Counted from the stretch's first letter, positions 34,200 through 43,694 are shown. The stretch: DNA of 64,000 nt from CAZYFH01 sp965249175 (GCA_965249175.1 OZ252227.1:4278001-4342000); one strand, 5' to 3'. A program made the numbers and translations. Notes: generated from the sequence alone by a model not told the origin.

Positions 34200-36550
34200 G
34201 CGCCAGAATCTTTGGCTCTGGCATTCGCCGTCGGGAAGACCCGCGGCTGATCACCGGCACCGCCACGTATACGGACGACATCACCCTGCCTGGCATGGTG
34301 CACGCGGCGATGCTGCGCAGCCCGCACGCCCACGCGACCATCAAGAGCATCGACACCGGGCAGGCTGCCGCGGCGCCCGGGGTCCTCGCGGTGTATACGG
34401 GTGCCGACATCGAGGGCCAACTGCAGCCGGTGCCGTGCGCCTGGCTCCTGCCCGACTCAGACTTGAAGATTGCGGACTACCAGTGCATCGCGAAGGACGT
34501 CGTCCGCTATACGGGCGACATCGTGGCGGTCGTGGTGGCAGAGACCCCGTATCAGGCCTATGACGCACTCGACCTGATCGAGGTGGACTACGCGCCCCTC
34601 GCATCCGTCATCGATCCGGAAGCCGCGTCCAAGGCCGGCGCCCCGCAACTGCACGCGGACATCGAGGGCAACCAGGCCTTTCATTGGGTCGTCAGCGGCG
34701 GTGGTGACGTCGACGCGGCGTTCGCGGACGCGGAGGTCGTCGTCAAGGAACGCATCGTCCAGCAGCGGCTAATCCCCAACGCGATGGAGACGCGCGCGGC
34801 GCTCGCGCAGTACAACCAGGCGTCGGGGGAGCTCACGCTCTGGAATACGACGCAGAACCCGCACATCGTCCGCTTCCTCTGCTCGGGCGTCACCGGGGTG
34901 CCGGAGGACAAGCTCCGCGTCATCGCGCCGGAGGTGGGCGGCGGGTTTGGCAGCAAGATCGCGGTCTACCCGGCCGATTTCCTGACCGTCTTCTGCGCGA
35001 TGACCCTCGGGCGGCCGGTAAAGTGGACCGAGACCCGCAGCGAGAACTACCAGGCGACGACGCACGGACGCGACCACGTCCAGGACGTGGAGCTCGCGGG
35101 CACGAAGGACGGCACGATCACCGGGCTCCGCTGCACGGTCCACGCGGGGATGGGCGCCTATATGTCGACGGCAGCGCCCGGCATCCCGACGATTCTCCAC
35201 GGCCTGATGCTCTCCGGGTGTTATCGGATCCCCGCCCTGAAGGAAGACGTCTACGGCATTTACACGAACGGCGTGCCGGTAGAGGCGTATCGCGGCGCGG
35301 GGCGGCCCGAGGCCACCTTCATGCTCGAGCGGCTGATCGACGTCTTCGCGAACGAGATCGGCATGGACCCCGCCGACATCCGGCAGAAGAACTTCATTCC
35401 GAAGTTCGACGATGGACACGACGTCGTCACCGGCTTGACCTACGACAGCGGCGACTACCCGGCTGGGCTCACGAAGCTGCTCGACCACGCGGGCTACACA
35501 ACGCTCCGTGCGCGCCAGGCCGCGGGCCCGGCGAACGGTAAGTACCTCGGCATCGGCATCGCGTCCTATGTCGAGATCTGCGGCCTCGGGCCGTCCCAGG
35601 TCGCCGGCGCCATCGGCTTCCAGGGCGGTCTGTGGGAGAGCGCGATCGTCCGCGTCCACCCGACCGGCAAGGTCCATGTCTTCATCGGCGCCTCGCCGCA
35701 CGGCCAGGGTGAAGAGACGACGTTTGCCCAGATCGTCGCCGACGAGATCGGCGTGTCGTCCGACGACGTCAAGATCGTGCACGGCGACACCGACAACACG
35801 CCGATGGGGTGGGGCACGTACGGCAGCCGCACGACCGCGGTCGGCGGCGCCGCGCTTGCGCTGGCGGTGCGGAAGATCCGGGACAAGGCCAAGGTCATCG
35901 CGGCGCACTTGCTCGAAGCGTCGGTCGAGGACATGGACTATGCGGACGGCAAGTTCTTCGTCAAGGGCTCGCCGGACCAGGCGAAGACGATCCAAGACGT
36001 GGCGCTGATGGCCAACGTCGCCTGGAACATGCCGGAAGGGGTCGAGCCCGCGCTCGAGGCGACAACCTTCTACGACCCGCCGAACTTCGTCTTCCCTTAT
36101 GGGTCGCATCTCGCGGTAGTCGAGGTGGACGTCGAGACCGGTCACGTCGATCTCACGCAGTACACAGCGCTCGACGACTGCGGGCCGCAGATCAACCCGG
36201 TCATCGTCGAGGGCCAGGTGCACGGCGGCGTCGTGCAGGGGATCGGTCAGGCGCTGTGGGAGGAAGCGGTCTACGACGACAACGGCCAGCTCGTGACCGG
36301 GTCAATGCTCGACTACGCGCTGCCACGGGCCGACCGGCTGCCGCAGATCGATGTGATCTCGACGGTCACCCCATCCCCGCACCATCCGCTCGGCGTCAAG
36401 GGGATCGGCGAGGCGGGCACGATCGCGTCGACCGTGACGGTCTACAACGCCGTGATGGACGCCCTCAAACCGCTCGGCGTGAAAAGGATCGCTATGCCGT
36501 TCACGCCCGAGCGTGTCTGGCGCGCGATTCAGAACGCGAAGGGGAGCTGA
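34196..36550 (+). CDS. coxL: CO dehydrogenase-type molybdenum hydroxylase large subunit, form II
   Basis: A 784-residue molybdopterin subunit with the Ald/Xan hydroxylase N-terminal domain (RREDPRLITGTATYTDDITL) and the Mo-binding domain (EVGGGFGSKIAVYPADFLTV). The active-site loop reads VEAYRGAGRPEATFML, the AYRGAGR motif of form II (BMS-type) enzymes, not the AYXCSFR of form I, which has the proven CO-oxidising Cys. The Mo-ligating Glu is in the C-terminal GVKGIGEAGTIAS. It may oxidise CO poorly or act on another carbonyl or N-heterocycle. The start overlaps coxS. Confidence 0.92.
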
Positions 36551-36553
36551 GTC

Positions 36554-37426
36554 ATGTTTGCTGCCGATTTTGACTACTACCGCGCGGGGTCGGTCGCCGA
36601 GGCCGGCCAGCTCCTGGCACAGCATCCCGGCGCCAAGCTCCTCGCCGGTGGCCACAGCTTGATTCCACTCCTCAAGCTCCGCCTGGCGTCGCCGGGCGCG
36701 GTGATCGACATCGGGCGCATCACCGAGCTGCGGGGCATCACCGCCGGCAATGGCGGGCTTCGGATCGGCGCGCTGACGACGCACGCGGAGCTCGCCGCGT
36801 CGGCCGAAGTGCGCCAGCACGCCGAGGCGCTCGCCGAGGCAGCCGGCCAGGTCGGCGACCCGGCGGTGCGCAATCGCGGGACCATCGGTGGGAACATCGC
36901 TCATGCCGACCCGGCCTCGGATCTGCCCATCGTCCTCTCCGCGCTCGGCGCGACGGTGGCCGTCGCCGGTGCGAATGGCGAACGCTCGATCGCCGCCGCC
37001 GCGTTCTTTCAGGGTGTGATGATGACCGCGCTCGGCGAGCACGACCTGCTCACGGCCATCGATCTGCCCGCCGCCGCGAGCGGCCAGGGCACCGCGTACG
37101 CCAAATTTTCGCACCCCGCGTCGCGATACGCCGTCATCGGGGTTGCCGCCTCGGTCACCGTCAGTGGCGGAAGCATCACGGCGGCCGCCGTGGCCATCGG
37201 CGGACTCGTGCCGGCGCCGGTCCGTTGCGGGGCCGTCGAGCAGGCGCTCATCGGCCAGGCGGCGTCGGCCGACACCATCGCCACGGCAGCCGCTGCTGTG
37301 ACCGGCGACCTCGGGGCCGACGATGCGCTGCTCGGCGACATTTTCGCCTCCGCCGAGTATCGCAAGGCGGTCGCGCCGGTCTACGTGCGACGCGCGCTGA
37401 CCGCGGCGGTGGAGCGGGCGGGGTAA
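36554..37426 (+). CDS. coxM: CO dehydrogenase-type FAD-binding middle subunit
   Basis: A 290-residue flavoprotein of the vanillyl-alcohol-oxidase fold. FAD motifs are KLLAGGHSLIPLLKLRLASP (AGGHS) and RNRGTIGGNIAHADPASDLP (TIGGN), with the C-terminal CO-dehydrogenase flavoprotein domain after about residue 175. It passes electrons from CoxS to the quinone pool or another acceptor. It begins 3 bp after coxL and is followed by coxD. Confidence 0.92.
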   Translation: MFAADFDYYRAGSVAEAGQLLAQHPGAKLLAGGHSLIPLLKLRLASPGAVIDIGRITELRGITAGNGGLRIGALTTHAELAASAEVRQHAEALAEAAGQVGDPAVRNRGTIGGNIAHADPASDLPIVLSALGATVAVAGANGERSIAAAAFFQGVMMTALGEHDLLTAIDLPAAASGQGTAYAKFSHPASRYAVIGVAASVTVSGGSITAAAVAIGGLVPAPVRCGAVEQALIGQAASADTIATAAAAVTGDLGADDALLGDIFASAEYRKAVAPVYVRRALTAAVERAG

Positions 37427-37449
37427 GTAGGAGAGGCCCTCCCGCGCGC

Positions 37450-38379
37450 ATGAGCCAGCCGAACCCTGCCTCGATTGACGAGCTGCAAGAGCGCCTCGCC
37501 GCCCAGCTCTATGTGGCCGACCCGGGGCTCGCCACCACGATCTACCTCGCCCTCAAGCTCAAGCGGCCCTTGCTGCTCGAGGGGGAGGCCGGTGTCGGCA
37601 AGACGGAGGTGGCCAAGGTGCTCTCGACGGCGCTCGGTGCCGACCTCATCCGCCTGCAGTGCTATGAGGGACTCGACGTCACCCACGCCGTCTACGAATG
37701 GAACTACGCGCGGCAGTTGCTCGAGATCCGTCTGGCGGAAGCCTCGGGCAGCGATATCGGAGACCGCGGGGCGCGGGTCCGCGAGCTCTTCGGCCCGGAT
37801 TTCCTCATCGAGCGCCCGCTGCTCCAGGCGCTCCGCGATGGGCGCCCGCGTCCACCGGTACTCCTGATCGACGAGCTCGATCGCGCGGATGAGGAGTTCG
37901 AGGGGTACCTCCTGGAGCTGCTCTCGGACTTCCAGGTCACGATTCCTGAGCTCGGCACGATCCGAGCCGCCGCGCCGCCGGTCGTCGTCATCACCTCGAA
38001 TCGCACGCGCGAGCTCCACGACGCGCTGAAGCGGCGGTGCCTCTACGCGTGGATCGACTACCCCGACTTCGACAAGGAGCTCCGCATCATCACCAGCAAG
38101 GTGCCCGACGCATCGGCGCGTCTGGCCCAGCAGGTCGCCGGCTTTATGCAGGAGCTGCGACGGGCCGAGCTGTACAAGGTGACCGGCGTCTCGGAGACGC
38201 TCGACTGGGTCGCGGCACTCGTCGCGCTGGACCGGCAGGAGCTCGACGCCGCGACGATTGACCAGACGCTCGGAATCATCCTCAAGAACCAGGAGGATGT
38301 GAGCAAGGTCCGTGGCGACCGGATCCAGGAGATGTTGAACCGAGCCAAAGCGCCGGGAGCGAGCAAGGCGACCGGGTAG
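37450..38379 (+). CDS. coxD: MoxR-family AAA ATPase (CoxD-type maturation protein)
   Basis: A 309-residue AAA+ ATPase. Walker A is LLLEGEAGVGKTEVAKVLST, Walker B is PVLLIDELDRADEEFEGYLL and sensor 1 is VVVITSNRTRELHDALKRRC. In the cox system CoxD is needed to build the Cu-S-Mo centre and works with the VWA protein CoxE. The ATG at 37450 is chosen; the frame is open upstream only by overlap with coxM. It lies 23 bp after coxM and 19 bp before coxE. Confidence 0.92.
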   Translation: MSQPNPASIDELQERLAAQLYVADPGLATTIYLALKLKRPLLLEGEAGVGKTEVAKVLSTALGADLIRLQCYEGLDVTHAVYEWNYARQLLEIRLAEASGSDIGDRGARVRELFGPDFLIERPLLQALRDGRPRPPVLLIDELDRADEEFEGYLLELLSDFQVTIPELGTIRAAAPPVVVITSNRTRELHDALKRRCLYAWIDYPDFDKELRIITSKVPDASARLAQQVAGFMQELRRAELYKVTGVSETLDWVAALVALDRQELDAATIDQTLGIILKNQEDVSKVRGDRIQEMLNRAKAPGASKATG

Positions 38380-38398
38380 TGGCCCAGGGCGCGCTCGA

Positions 38399-39586
38399 AT
38401 GTCCTACCTCCTTCACAACTTGATTCACTTCGGCAGGCTCCTGCACCAGCTAGGCCTCGACGTGCACGCGGGCCGGATGCGCGAGGTGGCGCAGGCCCTC
38501 GCGCACATCGACATCGGGCACCGTCAGGAGTTCTCCCACGCGCTCCGGAGCCTCCTCGTGCACCGGGTGCAGGACCTGGCGCCTTTTGACGAGGCGTTCC
38601 GCGTCTTCTGGCGACGCCCGCACGGTGAGTGGACCACGACGGATCTCCGCGCGATGGGCGAAGCACGCCGCTCCGGCCCGCCCGAATACGAGTCGGAGGC
38701 GCCGCCCGGCGAGACATCGTCAGGCACCGAAGAAAGGCGCCGGCCGACGTTCGAGGTCGAGCGGATGGCGGCACTCACCTACAGCGGCCGGGAGGGGCTG
38801 TACGCGAAGGACTTCGCGCACTTCAGCGAGGATGAAGTCGCCGCGGCACAGCGGATGCTGGCCGACCTCGACTGGGAGATCGGCGACCGCCGATCGAAGC
38901 GATGGACGCCCGGGCGCGGCACCACGCTCGACCTCCGCCGGGTCGTCCGAATCAACATGCGATACGGCGCCGAGCTGGTCGACCTGCCAACCCGCCGGCG
39001 GAAGACCAAACGACGGCCGCTCATCCTGATCTGCGACGTGAGCGGGTCGATGGAGCGCTACAGCCGCATGTTGCTCCACTTCGTTCACGCGCTGAGCGGC
39101 GGCGGACGCCTGGGACGCGTCGAGTCGTTTCTCTTCGCCACCCGGCTCACACGCATCACACGCGAGCTCGGCGGTCGCGCGGTCGACGACGTCGTGCCCA
39201 CCTTGCCGCGCCACATCCCGGATTTCGGCGGTGGCACACGGATCGGCGAGGCGCTGCGGACATTCAATCGTGACTGGGCGCGGCGCGTGCGGGGTCAGGG
39301 GCCCATCGTGCTCCTCATTTCCGACGGGTGGGATCGCGGCGAGCCCGAGGAGCTGCGGATCGAGATGGCACGGCTTCAGCGCTCGTGTCAGCGCCTCATC
39401 TGGCTGAACCCACTCCTCGGTTCTCCCGACTATCTCCCGTTGACGCGCGGCATGCAGGCCGCGCTCCCACTCGTCGACGACTTCCTCCCCGCGCACAACC
39501 TTGCGAGCCTCGAATCGCTGGCGCGCCATCTCAACACGCTCCCGGCGCATCGACCCGCACGCCGCCAGCACGCCGGCGCGGCCTAG
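38399..39586 (+). CDS. coxE: VWA-domain protein (CoxE-type)
   Basis: A 395-residue protein with a helical N-terminal part and a C-terminal von Willebrand A domain carrying the MIDAS motif in LILICDVSGSMERYSRMLLH (D-x-S-x-S). A second MIDAS segment is FGGGTRIGEALRTFN. CoxE partners the CoxD ATPase in active-site maturation. The TAG stop is part of a CTAG that is the target duplication of the MITE at 39587-39743, so insertion occurred exactly at the end of the gene. Confidence 0.9.
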   Translation: MSYLLHNLIHFGRLLHQLGLDVHAGRMREVAQALAHIDIGHRQEFSHALRSLLVHRVQDLAPFDEAFRVFWRRPHGEWTTTDLRAMGEARRSGPPEYESEAPPGETSSGTEERRRPTFEVERMAALTYSGREGLYAKDFAHFSEDEVAAAQRMLADLDWEIGDRRSKRWTPGRGTTLDLRRVVRINMRYGAELVDLPTRRRKTKRRPLILICDVSGSMERYSRMLLHFVHALSGGGRLGRVESFLFATRLTRITRELGGRAVDDVVPTLPRHIPDFGGGTRIGEALRTFNRDWARRVRGQGPIVLLISDGWDRGEPEELRIEMARLQRSCQRLIWLNPLLGSPDYLPLTRGMQAALPLVDDFLPAHNLASLESLARHLNTLPAHRPARRQHAGAA

Positions 39587-39743
39587 GAGCCCGTGGCAGA
39601 AGAGCCGCTGCATTCGAGCGGCGATCCATCCGGCCTGACCGCGTTACTCATCGGTCAAATACTCCCGGTATTCTCCCGCTTCGTGCCTTGTCAGGCCGGC
39701 GCCTCACCGCTCTCTGTGCGACGCGGACTTCTACCACGGGCTC
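39587..39743. mobile_element. 157-bp MITE with CTAG target duplication, related to the IS1182-type element
   Basis: Ends GAGCCCGTGGCAGAAG and (reverse complement of right end) GAGCCCGTGGTAGAAG match at 15 of 16 bases. CTAG flanks both sides (39583-39586, 39744-39747). The end sequence AGCCCGTGG is shared with the IS1182-type element at 52702-54171, which also duplicates CTAG. The two CTAGs hold the stop codons of coxE and of the convergent HTH gene. Confidence 0.75.
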
Positions 39744-40028
39744 CTAGCTGTTCGGCGCGAAGTCGACGAGCGCCTTGAGATCGCTGACATGCCGCACCAA
39801 TGCGGCACGACCGGTCCTCGTGAGACTGTAGCGGCTTTGCGGGCGCCGACCGGCGAAGCGCTTCTCCTCGGCAACATAGCCAGACGCGACCAGCTTCGCG
39901 AGGTGTGCGCCGAGATTGCCGTTGGTCACCTCGATTGAGCGTTGCAGCTCCGAGAAGGTCACCCACTCGGCGGTCACCAACTGGGCGATGACCTCTAATC
40001 GGACCCTAGACAGCAGCAGCTCGTCCAC
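39744..40028 (-). CDS. Winged-helix transcriptional regulator (HTH_34/ArsR-like)
   Basis: A 94-residue DNA-binding protein from a GTG at 40028 with GGAGG four bases upstream. The wHTH reads RLEVIAQLVTAEWVTFSELQ, then NGNLGAHLAKLVASGYVAEE and a wing PQSRYSLTRTGRAALVRHV. It overlaps the end of the membrane-protein gene by 23 bp, so the pair is one operon, a common layout for this regulator type. The likely operator is the 17-bp palindrome upstream of the partner gene. Its stop lies in the CTAG duplicated by the MITE. Confidence 0.85.
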   Translation of the reverse strand: MDELLLSRVRLEVIAQLVTAEWVTFSELQRSIEVTNGNLGAHLAKLVASGYVAEEKRFAGRRPQSRYSLTRTGRAALVRHVSDLKALVDFAPNS

Positions 40029-40590
40029 GCGACCTCCGCCCGAACAGCACGAGGCCCGGGAGGACGAAGCCAGCGGCCCACCCAAGCGCCAGCGTTCCGT
40101 GGAACCACGGCGGGACCAGACCGGCGACCCCCGTCGCCGCCAGCAGCGCCACCCCCCCGACGAGCAGCGGGCGGCTCGCCTGCAGACCGACGACGAGTAG
40201 CGCAATGCTGAACCCGGCGCTCCAAAACAGCGCCATTGCTGCCGCCGGCACCACCACGTGCTGAGCGGTGACGTTCACGACTAGCAGCACGGCGAACACC
40301 GCGGCGAACGTCAGCCCCGCAACGCTGTCCACCACGGTCTGTCGTGCATCGGAGCGCCGTCGCTCGACCCAGGTGGTCAGCGCCACCGCCGCCAGGATCA
40401 TCGGCAGGTGCACGAACTGATCAGGCGGGACGGGCAGACCGAACGCCTGGGCCTGGTGGAGGCCGTTGATGGTCACGCCCACGAGACCCCAGACCACGAA
40501 GATGACGGGCGGCAGGTGCAACGACCTGTCCGCCGCACTGACAATCCGGTCGATGGCGGCGAGCTGTGCGCGGGCGGCCACAGTATCCAT
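40006..40590 (-). CDS. Six-helix integral membrane protein
   Basis: A 194-residue membrane protein with about six hydrophobic helices (PPVIFVVWGLVGVTI, LPMILAAVALTTWV, GLTFAAVFAVLLVVNVTAQ, MALFWSAGFSIALLVVGLQ, LLVGGVALLAATGVAGLV and LGWAAGFVLPGLVLF). GAGGAG lies upstream of the ATG. It is co-transcribed with, and overlaps, the HTH regulator, suggesting a sensor/regulator or exporter/regulator pair. It is located between coxE and coxG but on the opposite strand. Function is unknown. Confidence 0.75.
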   Translation of the reverse strand: MDTVAARAQLAAIDRIVSAADRSLHLPPVIFVVWGLVGVTINGLHQAQAFGLPVPPDQFVHLPMILAAVALTTWVERRRSDARQTVVDSVAGLTFAAVFAVLLVVNVTAQHVVVPAAAMALFWSAGFSIALLVVGLQASRPLLVGGVALLAATGVAGLVPPWFHGTLALGWAAGFVLPGLVLFGRRSRGRAAAV

Positions 40591-40606
40591 ACGAATCTCC
40601 TCAATA

Positions 40607-40623
40607 AGTCTGTAATACAGACT
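40607..40623. promoter_or_regulatory. Palindromic operator AGTCTGTAATACAGACT
   Basis: A perfect 17-bp palindrome (8-bp arms around one base) lies 17 bp upstream of the membrane-protein ATG and about 50 bp upstream of coxG on the other strand. Its position between divergent genes, one operon of which encodes an HTH protein, makes it a likely autoregulatory site. Confidence 0.6.
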
Positions 40624-40675
40624 ACTCTACACCGATGGGCGTGGCAAGGGATCGGTGGGGAGTATGCTTGCCGCC

Positions 40676-41125
40676 ATGGAAATCACCGCGACCTACACCT
40701 TCGACGCACCACGCCAGCGCGTCTGGGAGCTGCTCATCGATCCGACCGTCATCGCGGGCTGCCTGCCGGGCTGCGAATCGATGGAGCCGACCGGAGACGA
40801 CACCTACACCGCCACGCTGACCGTCGGCATCGCAGCTATCACCGGACGCTACTCGGGGACCGTGCAGATGGCGGACAAGGTACCGCCGGCAAGCTACACG
40901 CTGCAGGTCGAGGGGCGAGGCAAGCCTGGGTTCGTCAACGGATCCGCCGAAGTATCGTTGGCAGAGGACGGGGCGAGCGGCACGACGACGGTCGCCGTCA
41001 CTGGCAAGGCGCAGGTCGGCGGCACGATCGCGCGGGTCGGCCAACGGCTCCTCGGCAGCGTGTCGAAGATGATGATGGATCGCTTCTTTGCCTGTCTGCA
41101 GGAACGCGCGAAGGCGGACGCCTAG
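40676..41125 (+). CDS. coxG: CoxG-type SRPBCC protein
   Basis: A 149-residue START/SRPBCC-fold protein with the CoxG signature: MEITATYTFDAPRQRVWELL, DPTVIAGCLPGCESMEP, GKAQVGGTIARVGQRLLGSV and a C-terminal amphipathic helix. In other organisms CoxG helps tether the dehydrogenase to the membrane. It is separated from coxE by the opposed HTH/membrane operon. An ATG at 40664 is nearer to GGGGAG, so the start is uncertain by four codons. The stop TAG falls in CTAGCAGCCCGTG, a solo copy of the IS1182-type end. Confidence 0.88.
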   Translation: MEITATYTFDAPRQRVWELLIDPTVIAGCLPGCESMEPTGDDTYTATLTVGIAAITGRYSGTVQMADKVPPASYTLQVEGRGKPGFVNGSAEVSLAEDGASGTTTVAVTGKAQVGGTIARVGQRLLGSVSKMMMDRFFACLQERAKADA

Positions 41126-41155
41126 CAGCCCGTGCTGAGGGAGGTCCGTGTTAAC

Positions 41156-42634
41156 GTGGACCTCGTGACCCCGACCCTGCGCAATATTGTCGCTGGCGTC
41201 GTCGCCATCGCCGGATTCGCCGGTGCCGTCATCGTCGTGCTCGTCGTTGCCTTCGATCTGCGCGTCGAGCCGGCTGGTAGCGGGATTCCCCTCATCTTCT
41301 CGTTCGGCGACCCGGACGATCATTTCGCCGCGCTCGAAGAGAGCCGCGCGCAGCCACGCGCACATGCACCAGCACCGGGGGGCCGCACTAAGGCCGTCGG
41401 ACCGCCGACCCCCTCGGTCAACACGACCACCGGGACCGCGCCTGTCGCCGCCGCGGCTCCGGCGACACCGGCGGCGTACTGGACCGATTTCCGCGGCCCG
41501 AATCGCGACGGGCGGTACGCCGAGATGGCGATTCGCACCGACTGGCCCGGGACCGGGCTGGAGCCGCTGTGGAACCAGCCGATCGGCGGGGGCTACGCCT
41601 CGTTCGTCGTGGCCGAGGGCCGGGCGTTCACGATCGAGCAGCGGCGGCGCCGCGAGGTCGTGGCGGCCTACGACGTCGAGACCGGTCGCGAGCTCTGGAC
41701 GCATGCATGGGACGCGCACTTCCAAGAAACGATGGGCGGCCCGGGGCCGCGCGCCACGCCGACGTGGCACGAGGGACGCCTCTACGCGTTGGGCGCCACC
41801 GGGGCGCTGTGGTGTCTCGACGCCGACACAGGTACCGTGGTGTGGGAACGGAACATCCTTGCTGATGGTGACGCGGCGAACCTCGCATGGGCGATGTCAG
41901 CGTCGCCTCTCATCGTCGACGAGATGGTGGTCGTCCTTCCCGGCGGCAGCGACGCGTGGTCGGTCGCCGCCTACGACCGACTAACGGGCGACATCGTCTG
42001 GCACGTCCTGAATGACATCCAGGGGTACACATCGCCGATGGTCGTCAACTTGGACGGGGTGAGACAGATCCTCGTCGTCACGGCCGCGCGGGTCGCTGGG
42101 CTCCGGATCGAGGATGGTCAGCTGCTGTGGGACCATCCGTGGGTGGTGTCGAACGTCCCGAACATGTCCCAACCGCTCGTGATCGCGGAGAACCGGCTGT
42201 TTCTCTCGGCCAGCTACGGGAAGGGCGCGATGCTGCTGGACGTGTCGCGGACGGGCGATTCGTTCACCGTCGAGACCGTCTGGCAAAATAACCGGATGAA
42301 GAACCGGTTCAGCAGCTCCGTACTGCGCGACGGCTATATCTACGGCCTCGACAACGCGATTCTTGCCTGTCTCGACGCCGCCACCGGCGAGCTCATGTGG
42401 AAGGGCGGCCGATACGGCTACGGCCAGCTGCTGCTTGCCGGCGACCATCTGGTGATCATCACCGAGCGAGGGGACCTGGTGCTCGTGCGGGCAACGCCCG
42501 AGAGCCATCAGGAGGTGGCCGGCTTCCGGGCCATCGAAGGCAAGACCTGGAACGTGCCGGCACTCGCGGACGGGCGGTTGCTGCTCCGGAACGCGCGCGA
42601 GATGGCCGCGTTTGATCTGCGACCCGGCGAATAA
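41156..42634 (+). CDS. Membrane-anchored PQQ-type beta-propeller protein
   Basis: A 492-residue protein with one N-terminal membrane helix (NIVAGVVAIAGFAGAVIVVL), a Pro/Ala-rich linker, then an eight-bladed PQQ-like propeller. Blade motifs include AYDVETGRELWTHAWDAHF, WCLDADTGTVVWER, YDRLTGDIVWHVLN, IEDGQLLWDHPWV and LDAATGELMWKGGRYGYGQL. It is like the outer-membrane-protein-assembly/PQQ repeat family often linked to Acidobacterial secretory proteins, with no dehydrogenase active site visible. The start is uncertain: GTG at 41132 or 41156, the latter 11 bases after AGGGAGG. Confidence 0.82.
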   Translation: MDLVTPTLRNIVAGVVAIAGFAGAVIVVLVVAFDLRVEPAGSGIPLIFSFGDPDDHFAALEESRAQPRAHAPAPGGRTKAVGPPTPSVNTTTGTAPVAAAAPATPAAYWTDFRGPNRDGRYAEMAIRTDWPGTGLEPLWNQPIGGGYASFVVAEGRAFTIEQRRRREVVAAYDVETGRELWTHAWDAHFQETMGGPGPRATPTWHEGRLYALGATGALWCLDADTGTVVWERNILADGDAANLAWAMSASPLIVDEMVVVLPGGSDAWSVAAYDRLTGDIVWHVLNDIQGYTSPMVVNLDGVRQILVVTAARVAGLRIEDGQLLWDHPWVVSNVPNMSQPLVIAENRLFLSASYGKGAMLLDVSRTGDSFTVETVWQNNRMKNRFSSSVLRDGYIYGLDNAILACLDAATGELMWKGGRYGYGQLLLAGDHLVIITERGDLVLVRATPESHQEVAGFRAIEGKTWNVPALADGRLLLRNAREMAAFDLRPGE

Positions 42635-42636
42635 GA

Positions 42637-42706
42637 TTAGGCGCGTTTGCGCTGCCGGACCGGCACGGCGACTAGGCGCGTTTGCGCTTCCGAGCCTGCA
42701 CGGGGC
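42637..42706. repeat. Imperfect ~35-bp tandem duplication of the ku 3' end
   Basis: TAGGCGCGTTTGCGCT occurs at 42638-42653 and again at 42673-42688, with further matches in the bases after each. The second copy contains the real stop codon and the Arg-Lys tail of ku; the first is an extra copy beyond it. Confidence 0.6.
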
Positions 42707-43523
42707 GCTTCTTCGCCGTCTTCGCCTTGGCCGGCTGCTTCTTCGACCGACTCACCGAGTCGAGGCTCTTCCGCAGCGCGTCCATGAGGTTGACCACCTT
42801 GGCGGGGGCCTCCTCGGTGGGCGTCACGACATCTTCGCCCGCGATCTTCGCGTCGATGATGCGATGCAGCTCGGCCTGATACTCGTCCGTGAACTCGGTC
42901 AGGTCGAGATCGCCCGCGAACGTGCCGATGACCTGACGCGCGAGCGCGATCTCTGCGTCGCTCACCGTCTCCGGGAGGTCGCCGAGCTCGTCGATCGCCG
43001 ACAACCGGCGAATCTCGCTTGCCTGGCGTAGCGTGAACATCACCAGCCCCTGCTCACGGGGCTGCACGGCCACCAGGTATTCGCGTCCATAGAGCGCCAG
43101 CTTGCCGATCCCGGCCTTGCCACGCAGCGCCTCGCGCAGCACGGCGAACGCTTCGCCCGCCACCTTGCCGTCGGGCGCGAGGTAGTAGGGGCGATCGACG
43201 TAGATCGGATCGATCGTCTCGACGTCCGCGAACCGCAGCAGGTTGACGATACGGGTCGACTCCGGACGCGCCTTGGCGAGGTCGTCGTCATCCATGACGA
43301 CGTAGCGGCCCTTCTCGAACTGATAGCCCTTGACGATCTCCGTCTTGTCAACGTCACGCTCGCATGTCGGGCACCACTTCTTCTGCTGGATGCGGCTTTG
43401 GCATTCCGAGTGGAGCTGGTTGAAGCTGACGGTCGCCGCGGCGTCGGTCGCCGGGAACACCCGTATCGGAACGGTGACCAGGCTCACCTTCATGAATCCT
43501 CGCCAGGTAGGACGCGCGGGCAT
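42672..43523 (-). CDS. ku: Ku DNA end-binding protein (bacterial NHEJ)
   Basis: A 283-residue Ku core-domain protein: WRGFMKVSLVTVPIRVFPAT, FNQLHSECQSRIQQKKWCPT, EIVKGYQFEKGRYVVMDDDD and RPYYLAPDGKVAGEAF are standard family blocks. The C-terminus is the Lys/Arg/Ala-rich extended tail (KKQPAKAKTAKKRPVQARKR) used for DNA sliding and LigD contact. It encircles DNA ends and recruits LigD, which is encoded divergently 170 bp away. Confidence 0.95.
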   Translation of the reverse strand: MPARPTWRGFMKVSLVTVPIRVFPATDAAATVSFNQLHSECQSRIQQKKWCPTCERDVDKTEIVKGYQFEKGRYVVMDDDDLAKARPESTRIVNLLRFADVETIDPIYVDRPYYLAPDGKVAGEAFAVLREALRGKAGIGKLALYGREYLVAVQPREQGLVMFTLRQASEIRRLSAIDELGDLPETVSDAEIALARQVIGTFAGDLDLTEFTDEYQAELHRIIDAKIAGEDVVTPTEEAPAKVVNLMDALRKSLDSVSRSKKQPAKAKTAKKRPVQARKRKRA

Positions 43524-43694
43524 GAGTGGCTCCTTCCGGCAGGACGCGAGCTCGACGGAAACACCTAACCGCAGAGCTCACTCTGCGGCTAGTCTATCGG
43601 GTCGGGGGCGTCGGGATTGCAGGGGTGCACACGGCTGCACGGGCGGGCGGAAGAGTGGCTGCGGCACACACCGAGCCCGTATCCTTCTAGGCCC

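Noticed and set aside
34769..36223. 484-residue minus-strand ORF
   Set aside because: Antisense shadow of coxL with His/Arg/Asp-rich composition.
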